From positions 1 to 60,586 of the forward strand of contig JAUSJK010000089.1 of assembly GCA_030647255.1 (NCBI GenBank): DNA of 60,586 nucleotides, read 5' to 3'. The translations under genes were made by a program, and so were the position numbers. Shown piece after piece: positions 43,762-53,134 of the stretch (positions are counted from its first letter, which is position 1; each line of letters starts with the position of its first letter). Under the pieces are notes generated by a model. That model was not told the origin of the DNA. It ran no database searches and saw only the letters and a list, made by a program, of their open reading frames with translations. This DNA is from a bacterium. GTDB lineage: Bacteria > Patescibacteriota > Microgenomatia > UBA1406 > GWC2-37-13.

Positions 43762-43857
43762 AGGCCACATCCGATAATAACTTGATCATTTATATATTCG
43801 AGGATGCGGCACAAAGGGCCGTATCCGTTCCGCTTAGCGCGACGGACGAGCCCTTAG
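43762..43857. repeat. Hairpin repeat family 2, copy B
   Basis: It is the same as copy A with 7 more bases (ACTTGATC region). Its GAGCCCTTAG end provides the stop of the Cys-repeat gene, just as copy A ends a gene. Confidence 0.8.
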
Positions 43858-44915
43858 TTCTTTTCCGAAGGAGTTTTGAGAAAAAAGAAGTTAAAAATTT
43901 TACCCACTAAGGAATTATCGTCAAACGCTCCTTTTATTTGATCTTCCGTCTCTCTTGTTTCTTGTGGACGCACATCTTTCCTCTCCGGCGAACGATTGTT
44001 CTTATTTTCTATTTCTTTGACAGATTGATTAGAAGGCCGAAAGTTTTGAGGAGATATCTTTCTGTCAGGTGGTAGACATTTATCCGGATTTAATTTACAA
44101 AACTCTTCACGACTAGTATCGGGAATCATCCGTTGAGAGGTAGACTCCTTTGGACGATCATTGGATTTTCCTTCACATTCTGTCGGATGTTCTTCGCAGT
44201 ATTTTTTACATGACTCCTCACTATCACATCCGCCGGGTCCGCTTTTTTGTGATTCGGAAGGAGGTGATCTTTGTTTCTCTCCTGAAAATTTCCGGCACTC
44301 GTCCGTGTGTTCTTGACAATATGTCCGACATGTTTCTTCAGATGTACAACCTCCGGGTCCAACACGGCGGACTCCTCCTTCGAGTCCGGCCTCTTTGGCA
44401 AACGCGGAACATTTTTCTTTGTTTGTTTCCTGTTCACAGACTGCTTTGCACGTTTCGGGAGAGTCACATCCGAGTATCTGTTTTGCTTTTTCGAGTGTCT
44501 GTCTATTCTCGGAATTTTTTGATTTTTCTTCAAGACCCTGTCTCTGAGCAAACTTCTGGCATTTTTTAAAGTTTTTCTCATCCTGACAAACCGCTCGACA
44601 CGACTCTTCGGAACTGCAATCTAACTCGGTTTGAGCGGCCTGGATCATCGCCTGCTTTTTTTCATTCTTCTCAGGCTCTTTATAAAATCCTTTCTTTCTG
44701 GCAAAATTCACACACGCGTCATGATGCGCACTATCTTGACAGTACTCCCGACAGGCTATAAATGTAGTGCAGTTGTCGAGTTCCGCAACCGGGAAAGTTA
44801 CCCCATATTTTTTTGCTTGTGCTTCAGGATTTTCTTGTGCCGATGTACTTCTGGAAATCAGAAGAAATGAGAAAAGAAAAAATAAAATGATGGTGAGTGT
44901 ATATATTTTTTTCAT
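43854..44915 (-). CDS. Exported protein with tandem Cys-repeat domains
   Basis: The 353-residue protein begins with a signal peptide (IYTLTIILFFLFSFLLISRSTSA) and has at least five short repeats of the type CxxxxxCxxxCxxxxxxxxC (for example LDCSSEESCRAVCQDEKNFKKC; GGCDSEESCKKYC). They are probably disulfide-linked units outside the cell. The linker is charged. The ATG overlaps the stop of the preceding gene (ATGA). Confidence 0.72.
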   Translation of the reverse strand: MKKIYTLTIILFFLFSFLLISRSTSAQENPEAQAKKYGVTFPVAELDNCTTFIACREYCQDSAHHDACVNFARKKGFYKEPEKNEKKQAMIQAAQTELDCSSEESCRAVCQDEKNFKKCQKFAQRQGLEEKSKNSENRQTLEKAKQILGCDSPETCKAVCEQETNKEKCSAFAKEAGLEGGVRRVGPGGCTSEETCRTYCQEHTDECRKFSGEKQRSPPSESQKSGPGGCDSEESCKKYCEEHPTECEGKSNDRPKESTSQRMIPDTSREEFCKLNPDKCLPPDRKISPQNFRPSNQSVKEIENKNNRSPERKDVRPQETRETEDQIKGAFDDNSLVGKIFNFFFLKTPSEKN

Positions 44916-45229
44916 TTGGCAAGTGAATCAAATGGATTATCTGTTGATGAAAATGGATTCTGGTATGTCGTTGGCTGTGCAAAAGGGTTACTATACTCTT
45001 CCTTCATCACCACTGTGGGGCTGACAATCTGAATAGGACTTATCGTAGACTCTATTATTCGAGCTGGATTGGGTTGAGGTGGACTCGGTTTCAAAAGCAT
45101 CGCTACTCCTCCGATAACGATAAGAATCAAAACGCCGATAACTACATATAAAATCATATGAACATTGGTCGGCGAAGATACGGAAGATGGAGATTGTGTC
45201 GGGCCAGTAGGAGCTACATTCTCAGTCAT
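44912..45229 (-). CDS. Small single-TM protein, operon partner of the Cys-repeat protein
   Basis: The 105-residue protein has a Ser/Pro-rich start, one TM helix (MILYVVIGVLILIVIGGVAML) and an Asn/Pro-rich outer part. No family is recognised. It shares ATGA with the Cys-repeat gene. The start is set by the TTGACA-17-CATACT promoter that ends 6 nt before this ATG. Confidence 0.65.
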   Translation of the reverse strand: MTENVAPTGPTQSPSSVSSPTNVHMILYVVIGVLILIVIGGVAMLLKPSPPQPNPARIIESTISPIQIVSPTVVMKEEYSNPFAQPTTYQNPFSSTDNPFDSLAK

Positions 45230-45235
45230 ACAATG

Positions 45236-45264
45236 AGTATGAAAGAAATTGCACAATTTGTCAA
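45236..45264 (-). promoter_or_regulatory. Leaderless promoter of the Cys-repeat operon
   Basis: TTGACA (45259-45264) and CATACT (45236-45241) are 17 bp apart, and the ATG is 6 nt past the -10 box. Confidence 0.7.
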
Positions 45265-45275
45265 ATAAAGAAAGT

Positions 45276-45914
45276 TTATTTCAATTTCACCGCCATCAAA
45301 TTGGCGGCGTCTGGGATCGGATATTCCCACGCTTTTTTGAAAAGAGTATATGGTATGAAGCGATTGGGTATTGGAGGAAGGCCGGGATCATGAAGTATTA
45401 GATTATTTTCATCGTGATCAAAAATCACCACAAAATGTCCCGTATATCCTGATTTTCCCCCAAGTATTTGCGAATTTATATTGGCAATAACCAAATATCC
45501 TTGATCAATAAATGACTTTATATCGTCTGTGGTTGGTACTGTTTTTTTATGAACATTAAATTTTAGATATTCTTTATACTGCTGTTGGCCTTGACGTATG
45601 TCACTATGAAGATCCATTTGCTGAGCTACTTCTTCCCCATAATTTTCTTTTATATATTCCACACCTCTATCTATAAAAGCCTGCATATCTATTGCGTCCA
45701 TACTAACCACCTCAAATCCCATTTTAAGAAGACTGATAAGACCCTGTGTTGGCCATGTCCATAGACCTTCTTTTTTCGCAGTCATTTTATCAAGCTCTTC
45801 AATTGTGTAATCCTTATCAGGAAGAAAATATTTGAGAACCATTTGAATAGCTGCCTGAAAACAGTGACTGTCATCTGGCGTATTTGCAAAAAAAGGTACC
45901 TGCTTTCTCTTCAT
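45276..45914 (-). CDS. C39-like papain-fold peptidase
   Basis: The 212-residue protein shows DDSHCFQAAIQMVLKYF (catalytic Cys), GYTGHFVVIFDHD (His) and LILHDPG (Asp). This is the C39-like peptidase family, without an ABC transporter part. The substrate is unknown. TATAAT ends 9 nt before the ATG. Confidence 0.82.
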   Translation of the reverse strand: MKRKQVPFFANTPDDSHCFQAAIQMVLKYFLPDKDYTIEELDKMTAKKEGLWTWPTQGLISLLKMGFEVVSMDAIDMQAFIDRGVEYIKENYGEEVAQQMDLHSDIRQGQQQYKEYLKFNVHKKTVPTTDDIKSFIDQGYLVIANINSQILGGKSGYTGHFVVIFDHDENNLILHDPGLPPIPNRFIPYTLFKKAWEYPIPDAANLMAVKLK

Positions 45915-45972
45915 ATACCCTCTATTATACCCTCTTAAACACTTAACAATTAAATTTCTTATAATAAATCGT

Positions 45973-47682
45973 ATGTTTGAAAACAGATTTGAGATATCTA
46001 TCTACGTTATTATGATTGTTTTATATTTTGTCTATGTAGCATTTGAAAATACCGTTACATTCCAAAGAAATAATAACCGATCTATTTTTTTTATACTTTT
46101 TGTCGTTTCACCAATCATTTTCTACGTAGGAATTAAGGGAGTGATAGAAAATATCGTGCCGTTTTTGAATCAGACCTCGTCACCTTTTTCACTAGCAATG
46201 TTTATCGCTTCTTCTATACTACTTATCGGTATTTATTTCCTTTTTGTCAAATATCCTTATGATATAGTCGCCCATGTACTGACTCATTTACGGCATATTT
46301 TCTCATATAAAACAATACGTTCTTCCTGGGTCTTGCTCGACGGCCTGAAAGTGAAAAGAAAACTCATCTTAGTTCTACTGGTGGCTTTTAATCTTTTGGC
46401 GCTATACGGAATTGTGCAATTTATATATCGTACATATTTACTTTCGGTCATCGAAACCAAACTGTCCTATGCTTTAATCGCCATCGGAATGACTATTATT
46501 GCCATCCATATATTTAAAATAACTCATCAAGATAGACTAAGCGATCTAGAAGAAGTTTCTCATAAAGACTATGAATCCGTTGATCAGGCTATCCAAAAAA
46601 TCAGTATTGCCTCCGGAGTTAAAGAAGTAAATTATAAAATTATCAAGCATACTGCGCCGACTGCCTTCACTCTTATCACCCCCGACGCTCACCCAACTAT
46701 CTATCTCACGACATCTCTTCTTAATATCGGAGACGCACAAGAGCTCGAGGCTGTTATTGCCTATGAAGTTGCTCAACTACAAAGTGGATTTATTAAAAAT
46801 GTTCAAATAGTTTCATTTCTTTTATCCTTACTACAATTACAGTGCGTCATCGCATTTATTTTGTTTATTTCTTCTATATCTTTTTTCTTTGGTCCCTTTC
46901 TTATTGTGTTTCTTAGCATATACGGACTTAGCTCTCTCATAGATACTCCTGTACCTTTATCTCTCAATAAAAACAATAGTATGGTATGGCTCCGTTTTTT
47001 TAATCCTCCTTATACTTTTGTAGAATTAATCGCGGCATTTATCTACTACAGTATTTCTTATAATGAAGTCTTCTACGCGGACATCCAATCCATCAACATC
47101 ACCAGAAACCCTTCTCCTTTGTATTCTATTTTAACCAAATTGAGAGATTTTAATCGTGACTATGCTCCTTTACCGGAAAAATGGATTCCTTATTATTTTA
47201 CTGGAGAAAATACTTATATTCCGTACACCATCTTACCTCAGCCATCTGTAGATGAACGATTACAAGTTTTAAGAAGTGTAGACTCTCAACTTGAAACAAT
47301 GAATGTTCGGAATAATGAAACCTTAGAGTGTCCTCGTTGCAAACTTCCTTTACTACAACACAAACGTATGGACGGTGAAATGAATACAGAATTTGATTAT
47401 TGCACACAGTGTCAAGGAATATGGTTTGATCGTATGGAACTCGCTTCAATGGCGGAACTTCCTTTACCGTTACGTGAACAGCCACCCAATTTGATCTATA
47501 CAGATGGTTCTATTCTTCATTGTCCCCGTTGCGGAAATACATTGAATACATTTATTGATCCAACTTTGCCTAAATCTGTCGTCTTACAGCGATGCGATAT
47601 CTGTTCAGGCTATTGGATGGATTTTACATCAATCAACGAATATATCAAATATAAAAAAGCCAAAAAGAAAATTATTTTTTAG
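45973..47682 (+). CDS. M48-like pseudopeptidase with two C-terminal zf-TFIIB domains
   Basis: The 569-residue membrane protein has an HtpX/M48-like core (ITPDAHPTIYLTTSLLN, ELEAVIAYEVAQLQSG), but the HEXXH zinc site is replaced by YEVAQ. At the C-terminus are two zinc ribbons of the zf-TFIIB type (LECPRCKLPLL...YCTQCQGIWFDRMEL; LHCPRCGNTL...RCDICSGYWMDF). It has at least six TM helices. TATAAT ends 7 nt before the ATG. Confidence 0.72.
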   Translation: MFENRFEISIYVIMIVLYFVYVAFENTVTFQRNNNRSIFFILFVVSPIIFYVGIKGVIENIVPFLNQTSSPFSLAMFIASSILLIGIYFLFVKYPYDIVAHVLTHLRHIFSYKTIRSSWVLLDGLKVKRKLILVLLVAFNLLALYGIVQFIYRTYLLSVIETKLSYALIAIGMTIIAIHIFKITHQDRLSDLEEVSHKDYESVDQAIQKISIASGVKEVNYKIIKHTAPTAFTLITPDAHPTIYLTTSLLNIGDAQELEAVIAYEVAQLQSGFIKNVQIVSFLLSLLQLQCVIAFILFISSISFFFGPFLIVFLSIYGLSSLIDTPVPLSLNKNNSMVWLRFFNPPYTFVELIAAFIYYSISYNEVFYADIQSINITRNPSPLYSILTKLRDFNRDYAPLPEKWIPYYFTGENTYIPYTILPQPSVDERLQVLRSVDSQLETMNVRNNETLECPRCKLPLLQHKRMDGEMNTEFDYCTQCQGIWFDRMELASMAELPLPLREQPPNLIYTDGSILHCPRCGNTLNTFIDPTLPKSVVLQRCDICSGYWMDFTSINEYIKYKKAKKKIIF

Positions 47683-47729
47683 TAAGAATATTTCACTCCA
47701 TTATAATGGCGTAATAGAGTAAGTCTCTC

Positions 47730-48569
47730 TTACTTAGGTTTGTTTGCGGTAATGATCATATATTTCCATGTTTGATTTTGTACTATGTCCTCGTATGCTC
47801 TCACGGCAAACATCATATTGATGAATTTCTTTTCCAGTTTTAAAAATTCAATCAATTTATAGGGTAAAAAACTGATCTGATAAAATCTTTTTAACATTGG
47901 CATAACTCTTTCAGTTATCTCTTCTGTGGATATATTCATAAACCCTGCTTTTTTAAGCATACGAGGAAATTGTCCATGGATAAATTGAGGTAATCCATAC
48001 ATACCTGTACCTTCCACTATATTGTTCCAGAGCTTTTTTTGATTCTCTTTCATTGTATTCATATCCGTTAAAGAATACTCAAAAAGTGTCAGTCTCCCGC
48101 CGGGTTTAAGTGCTTTATAAAAAACGCTCAATGCGTTTTGATAATCATCTACGTGTACCAATGTCTCCATGGTATAGATGCCATCAAACATAGTGGTATA
48201 GTTCAATTTTGAGTAGTCGCCTATTCTAAACTGTGTGGCTTTATCTAGGTCTGCTTCTCTTGCCTTCTCCTCCGCTCTTTTTATAGAGATAGGGAGTAAG
48301 TCGACCCCCAAAATCTTATATGCATTATGCTTTGCTAGAAAAATTGCTGTATTTCCTTCTCCACAACCCGCATCTAACACATAGGAATTTGTTGGCAGAT
48401 CCAATTTCTCAGCCAGCTTTTTTTCCATATATTTCTGTGCTTGAGAAAAAGAAATCTGAGAATTGGATCTGGGATAGTAACCAAAATGTCTATTGCCTTT
48501 CAATAAAAGAATATAGCCCCAGCGAGACTCTAATGTAGCGTAATAATCATAAATTGGTTTTCTATTCAT
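47730..48569 (-). CDS. Class I SAM methyltransferase (sterol/tocopherol-type)
   Basis: The 279-residue protein has VLDAGCGEGNTAIFLAKH, ILGVDLLPISIKRAEEKA and GIYTMETLVHV, ALKPGGRLTLFEY. It resembles small-molecule C- or O-methyltransferases. TATAAT ends 8 nt before the ATG. Confidence 0.85.
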   Translation of the reverse strand: MNRKPIYDYYATLESRWGYILLLKGNRHFGYYPRSNSQISFSQAQKYMEKKLAEKLDLPTNSYVLDAGCGEGNTAIFLAKHNAYKILGVDLLPISIKRAEEKAREADLDKATQFRIGDYSKLNYTTMFDGIYTMETLVHVDDYQNALSVFYKALKPGGRLTLFEYSLTDMNTMKENQKKLWNNIVEGTGMYGLPQFIHGQFPRMLKKAGFMNISTEEITERVMPMLKRFYQISFLPYKLIEFLKLEKKFINMMFAVRAYEDIVQNQTWKYMIITANKPK

Positions 48570-48615
48570 AAGATATTATTATACTAGCTCATGTAAATCG
48601 CTGAAAATAGAAAAT

Positions 48616-48861
48616 TCAATAAGAGTACTTGCTGTATAAGAGATGGTGGGCCATCTGATAATCCTGGGGAAGGACCAAAAGGTAAATTACCCTTATCTCC
48701 TCCTGGATCTGCTCATGAGTCTCCTGATAATTTCTCACAATAAAAGTCCGAATATGACCAAGGTTCAACACTTCCTCGGCCAACTTTGCCTCAAGAAGAC
48801 TGGAGAATTTTTTTACCACCCGATAATGCTTTGCCATGCGGCTCTTAAATCGTGTGACCAT
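48616..48861 (-). CDS. DUF2007-like small protein
   Basis: The 81-residue protein has the DUF2007 pattern: VVKKFSSLLEAKLAEEVLNLGHI and IYLLVLPQDYQMAHHLL. The family is called a putative signal-transducing domain. The ATG is chosen since TATATT ends 7 nt before it. Confidence 0.55.
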   Translation of the reverse strand: MVTRFKSRMAKHYRVVKKFSSLLEAKLAEEVLNLGHIRTFIVRNYQETHEQIQEEIRVIYLLVLPQDYQMAHHLLYSKYSY

Positions 48862-48933
48862 AGGAAAAAATATAATTGATAACATATTCAGATTACTACT
48901 CTTTCCTGAATTTATGCTGAAGAGATACGAAGA

Positions 48934-49629
48934 CTATGAAGACGGTCTATTTATAAGAATTTCGTCGGGAGAGACACCTTCTGTTTCGGAGAGAAACACA
49001 ATGATCTCGGCTACTTTTTTCGCATTCATAAATGTAGAAACGTCAGGCTTTTTCTCCAGATCGTCAAATAGGTGTGTATCCATACCTCCCGGATGAATAC
49101 TCAAAACCCGTATATTATGCGCTTTCGCTTCTTGTCTAAGAGCTTCAGTAAATCCTCGTAATCCAAACTTTGTCGCTGCATATAAAGTATGGTTTGCTTT
49201 TCCTTCTTTACCTGCTGTTGAGTTGATATTTATAATAAGTCCAGATTTTTGAGAAACCATAAAGGGGTACATTCGTTGAGTCAATAATATGGGAGCTTTG
49301 AGATTAATATCGAAAAGTTCATCGAGTTGCTTTTCTGTATTCTTTTCAAATGGCTGAGTATAAATAACACCGGCGTTATTGATCAGAATATCTACTTTCT
49401 TATATTTTTCTTCGACTACTTTTTCTATCGAATCTAATGTATCTTTTTCTCGTATATCTCCCACTATCAAATCTACCCCTTCTTTATTCTTAAACTCATT
49501 GAAACCTTCCTTGCTTCTCGCCGTCAGTATAAGATTATAACTGCCTTTTTGAAAATAGAGTTTTGCCAGTTCATTACCCAATCCTTTTGAAGCACCGGTA
49601 ATAATAATTACTTTTTTATTTGTATTCAT
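48934..49629 (-). CDS. Short-chain dehydrogenase/reductase
   Basis: The 231-residue protein has the NAD(P) motif TGASKGLG, NNAG, and the YAATK catalytic Tyr/Lys, with Ser of NINSTAGK. The substrate is unknown. TATAAT ends 7 nt before the ATG. Confidence 0.92.
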   Translation of the reverse strand: MNTNKKVIIITGASKGLGNELAKLYFQKGSYNLILTARSKEGFNEFKNKEGVDLIVGDIREKDTLDSIEKVVEEKYKKVDILINNAGVIYTQPFEKNTEKQLDELFDINLKAPILLTQRMYPFMVSQKSGLIININSTAGKEGKANHTLYAATKFGLRGFTEALRQEAKAHNIRVLSIHPGGMDTHLFDDLEKKPDVSTFMNAKKVAEIIVFLSETEGVSPDEILINRPSS

Positions 49630-49644
49630 ATAGAAGATTATACA

Positions 49645-50115
49645 TTACATCCGCGCCTGGCCTATTTCATCAAGCTTTTGACGGAGATAGGGGGTTTCGA
49701 GTTTAGATAAGTCTATCTTATCTTTATTGCACATCACCAGGGCATTGATATATCGTCTCGCTTTCACGGCGTCCGTACTCCAGAGATGTGTTATTGGAGG
49801 AGGATTCTTCTTGTAGCCCGTTGTCTCCAAAGTCAGCGTTCCAAAAAAAAGAGACGTCATCGCATCGGCTCCAATTATATTTTGGATCGGAATCGAATAC
49901 ATCTGCTCAGTCACAAAAAAAGTAGTGACAATGATATCTACTTTATTTTCATCAATAATAATTGTGTCTGGAAAAAAGTCAAATGGGAACACTGCCGTTG
50001 CTTTAAAAATGGTTCTGTACGAACCTCGGGTGAGTTTATCTATTTTCTGCTTTGCTTCTTTTACAGCTGGAATCGTACTTACCGGATCACGAGATTTAAA
50101 TATATTTATTGCCAT
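49645..50115 (-). CDS. PH-like domain protein, hypothetical
   Basis: The 156-residue protein has strand-rich parts (IIIDENKVDIIVTTFFVTEQMYSIPIQNI) like bacterial PH domains. No TM helix is seen. TATAAT ends 5 nt before the ATG. It is 6 bp after the MFS gene on the same strand. Confidence 0.5.
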   Translation of the reverse strand: MAINIFKSRDPVSTIPAVKEAKQKIDKLTRGSYRTIFKATAVFPFDFFPDTIIIDENKVDIIVTTFFVTEQMYSIPIQNIIGADAMTSLFFGTLTLETTGYKKNPPPITHLWSTDAVKARRYINALVMCNKDKIDLSKLETPYLRQKLDEIGQARM

Positions 50116-50121
50116 GCTCTA

Positions 50122-51309
50122 TTATATCTGTTTAACTTTGCTTTCTCGGCTTAGTTTTAAAACAGAAGCTGGCACTACGGCACATACCGCAAAAATTGCC
50201 GCAATATTAAATGCGTTCACAATACCATATTGTTTTGAAACAAGACCTAAGACCAAAGGAGCAAGAGTCGTGGCTATGCTCACGACGAGAGAATTGAGAC
50301 TGAATGCTTTCTCGTATCCACCATGATGGGCGACAGAGTCAGAGACCATAGTCTGAACTACAGGGACAGTACCTTTGGTAAGTGTTCCCAAGATCATAGA
50401 TACAACGATAATCATAACCGAAGAAAATGAGTTTCCTAAAAATACAATAAATAAAGCCATCAAAAGTTCTGCCACAATAAATACATTGGCGTTGCCAAAC
50501 TTATCTGTAAATCGACCAAGAAGAGTTTTTCCGAGTAAATTGCCTACAAAATATGCAGCGGTGAAAGAACCGATTATTTTTGGATCTATACCTCTATATA
50601 TAAGAAGAAAAGGAAGAAAAATATATAGTGAGGAGCTCGCAAACGAATCAAACGCTCCGATTAGAGTTGTCAAAACAAAATGTCTATTTTTAAGAAGTTG
50701 TACTATTGTGACGGCTGATGTTTTTTTCTCATCAGGAATAGCGATTTTTTCATCTTTTTTTCGCGCATCAAAAATTAAAAAAACTATAAAAATTCCTAAA
50801 GCAATAACACCATACAAAAGTGCGGTTGTTCTCCAACCTATATAGACAATAATGAATGTGATGAGTGTCGAGATGCCAATTCGTCCGACATCACCTATTG
50901 CCGTAAAGTTCCCCATCGTTTTTCCTTTACTCGTCGGATCAGAGTGTTTGGATACAAGAGCAAATGCAATAGGATGAAAAATACCGAATCCGATTCCTGA
51001 GACAAGAAACGCCAGTGCTAAAAAATAAAATGACGTTCCAAACGAAGTCAGAATATAGCCTACCGCATACAAACACATGGCAAAAATAAGAGATCTCATC
51101 CCTCCTATTTTGGCTGCAATATAGGCAGAAGGAAGTGCCAGAAATATACTGAGCATATTGAGAAGTGATCCCAAGACTCCAACTTGTGCTATATCTATAT
51201 GCAGTTCTTTTGTTACAAAAGGCAGAAGTAATGGTAAGCTCACAAGAAATCCGTCATTGAAAATGTGGAGAATATTGAGAGTTTTCAGCTTTTCTTTATG
51301 GCTTTCCAC
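50122..51309 (-). CDS. MFS transporter
   Basis: The 395-residue protein has twelve TM segments and MFS loops (GRFTDKFGNANVF; AAKIGGMRSL). A GTG start is used: TACAAT ends 6 nt before it. The start is 25 bp from the divergent msrB. The substrate cannot be told. Confidence 0.88.
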   Translation of the reverse strand: MESHKEKLKTLNILHIFNDGFLVSLPLLLPFVTKELHIDIAQVGVLGSLLNMLSIFLALPSAYIAAKIGGMRSLIFAMCLYAVGYILTSFGTSFYFLALAFLVSGIGFGIFHPIAFALVSKHSDPTSKGKTMGNFTAIGDVGRIGISTLITFIIVYIGWRTTALLYGVIALGIFIVFLIFDARKKDEKIAIPDEKKTSAVTIVQLLKNRHFVLTTLIGAFDSFASSSLYIFLPFLLIYRGIDPKIIGSFTAAYFVGNLLGKTLLGRFTDKFGNANVFIVAELLMALFIVFLGNSFSSVMIIVVSMILGTLTKGTVPVVQTMVSDSVAHHGGYEKAFSLNSLVVSIATTLAPLVLGLVSKQYGIVNAFNIAAIFAVCAVVPASVLKLSRESKVKQI

Positions 51310-51334
51310 TAGGTTATTGTACTATACTACTTGT

Positions 51335-51697
51335 ATGAAACTAAACAAACTGACACCCGAAGAAGAAAGAGTGATTGTTCATAAAGGTACGGAGGCACCA
51401 TTTAGAGGAGAATATGACACAAAGTTTGACGAAGGTACGTATGTCTGCCGCCGCTGTGAAACTCCTTTATATATGTCAACGAGTAAATTCCATTCTGGAT
51501 GTGGGTGGCCAAGTTTCGACCAGGAGATAGAAGGAGTAGTAACTCGTATATCAGACTCAGATGGTATGAGAACGGAAATTGTCTGTAATACCTGCAATGC
51601 CCATTTGGGACACGTGTTTACAGGTGAAGGATACACAGATAAAAATACCCGTCATTGTGTTAACTCAATTTCGTTAAAATTCATTCCGAAGAAATAA
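51335..51697 (+). CDS. msrB: Peptide-methionine (R)-S-oxide reductase
   Basis: The 120-residue protein has the two zinc CXXC pairs (CRRC, CNTC), SGCGWPSF and RHCVNS with the catalytic Cys. It repairs oxidised methionine. TATACT ends 6 nt before the ATG. msrA lies just downstream on the same strand. Confidence 0.95.
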   Translation: MKLNKLTPEEERVIVHKGTEAPFRGEYDTKFDEGTYVCRRCETPLYMSTSKFHSGCGWPSFDQEIEGVVTRISDSDGMRTEIVCNTCNAHLGHVFTGEGYTDKNTRHCVNSISLKFIPKK

Positions 51698-51707
51698 TTA
51701 TTTATAC

Positions 51708-51799
51708 CGTCATCCTGGTAAGTCCCGATGTTAATTCGGGACGCATCCAGGATCGTTGTCAATTTAATTAACTACGATTCTGGACAAGCCAGAATGACG
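51708..51799. repeat. MITE-like palindromic element, copy 3
   Basis: The ends are CGTCATCCTGG and CCAGAATGACG, with hairpin GTCCCGA...TCGGGAC. It lies between msrB and msrA. Confidence 0.85.
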
Positions 51800-51832
51800 A
51801 GGTATATATTGTAAATTGAAAATTAAATATAT

Positions 51833-52363
51833 ATGACTGAAACGGCTGTGTTTGGCGGGGGATGTTTCTGGTGTACGGAAGCGATTTTTGCCAGTCTCAA
51901 AGGAGTCGAGTCAGTTATGCCCGGATATGCGGGAGGCAAGATGACTCATCCAACGTACCATGATGTCTCCGAAGGAAGTACAGGACATGCGGAAGTTATC
52001 AAAATAGAGTTTGACCCTGGAGTTATTCCCTATCACGATTTACTTGATGTATTTTGGCATACTCATAATCCTACCTCCCTTAACAGACAAGGCAACGACG
52101 TCGGAACTCAATACAGATCTGTCATTTTATACACGTCTGAAGAACAGAAAAAGATAGCAGAAGAGTCTTTAAAAAAACTTGTCGATTCAAAAACATATGA
52201 GAGTCAGGTCGTAACAGAAATAAAACCTCTTGATACTTTTTACGAAGCCGAGTCGTATCACAAAGATTACTATGCCAAACATTCGGATGAACCTTATTGC
52301 GAACTTATCATCTCTCCCAAACTGCAAAAACTGAGAGAAAAATATAGCGACAAATTAAAGTAA
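51833..52363 (+). CDS. msrA: Peptide-methionine (S)-S-oxide reductase
   Basis: The 176-residue protein has GGGCFWCTEAIF with the catalytic Cys, GYAGG, HAEVIKIEFDP and the usual DVGTQYRS. It pairs with msrB to repair both methionine sulfoxide forms. Confidence 0.95.
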   Translation: MTETAVFGGGCFWCTEAIFASLKGVESVMPGYAGGKMTHPTYHDVSEGSTGHAEVIKIEFDPGVIPYHDLLDVFWHTHNPTSLNRQGNDVGTQYRSVILYTSEEQKKIAEESLKKLVDSKTYESQVVTEIKPLDTFYEAESYHKDYYAKHSDEPYCELIISPKLQKLREKYSDKLK

Positions 52364-52373
52364 AAAGTAGAGA

Positions 52374-53039
52374 TCAGTTTTCTTTTATCGCAGTAAGTCC
52401 AAGCGAACCAACTATTATTCCCCTTGACTGAGCACCAATTGTTTGTTGTCGAATTGCGTCAATCTGCATTATAAGAGAGTAAGGTGTAGGTTCTCTCCCG
52501 ACATTTATCGCTTGGAATATTGTGAGGACATTTGGCCGATAAGGTTCTTCTCCATTTTGAGGACTAATAAGGAAGGTCATCGTTTCCGAGTCTTCTTGCT
52601 TCATAATTTCCTCAAATGTTTGACGGGAGATTGTTCCTTCTCCCTTTAAATTATTAAAGAGGTCGATCTGAAGACGAATCCTATCATAGTCTCTTGTGCC
52701 AAGTGTATTAGTATATGATTCTTTTTGTATTTGGATGACTAATTTATTTTCCTGGTCACCCTGGAATAGTGAGATACCATTATTTTCTATTTGAGGCACA
52801 AAGGCTGGATACTTTACCTTTGTATCTATTTTTTTTCCCTTTATAATGTCTTTTGTAGAAAGTATTGGTGTAAATGTGTCTATCTCTCCAGGAGGCAATC
52901 TCAGATGGAAAGGTGTGGGAGTAAGTGCGGGAAGAACTACGGGAGTATTTCTTATTTGTCCACACGCGACAAGAAAAGCCAACGATAAGATAGCTAATCC
53001 TGCGCATCTTATATCTGTATATTTTTTATTTTTTTCCAT
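52374..53039 (-). CDS. Putative lipoprotein
   Basis: The 221-residue protein has a signal with a lipobox (LAFLVAC then G) at about residue 27, and a mature part without a known domain (FEEIMKQEDSETMTFLIS). It would be anchored in the outer leaflet of the cytoplasmic membrane. Confidence 0.65.
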   Translation of the reverse strand: MEKNKKYTDIRCAGLAILSLAFLVACGQIRNTPVVLPALTPTPFHLRLPPGEIDTFTPILSTKDIIKGKKIDTKVKYPAFVPQIENNGISLFQGDQENKLVIQIQKESYTNTLGTRDYDRIRLQIDLFNNLKGEGTISRQTFEEIMKQEDSETMTFLISPQNGEEPYRPNVLTIFQAINVGREPTPYSLIMQIDAIRQQTIGAQSRGIIVGSLGLTAIKEN

Positions 53040-53134
53040 AAAAAAGTGTCCGGGAGAATCCGTTTTTATATGAACAATATTTCAATAAAGCTCTCTTCAA
53101 AGAGAGTTATAAGATGCTTTATCTAAGAAGTCTG

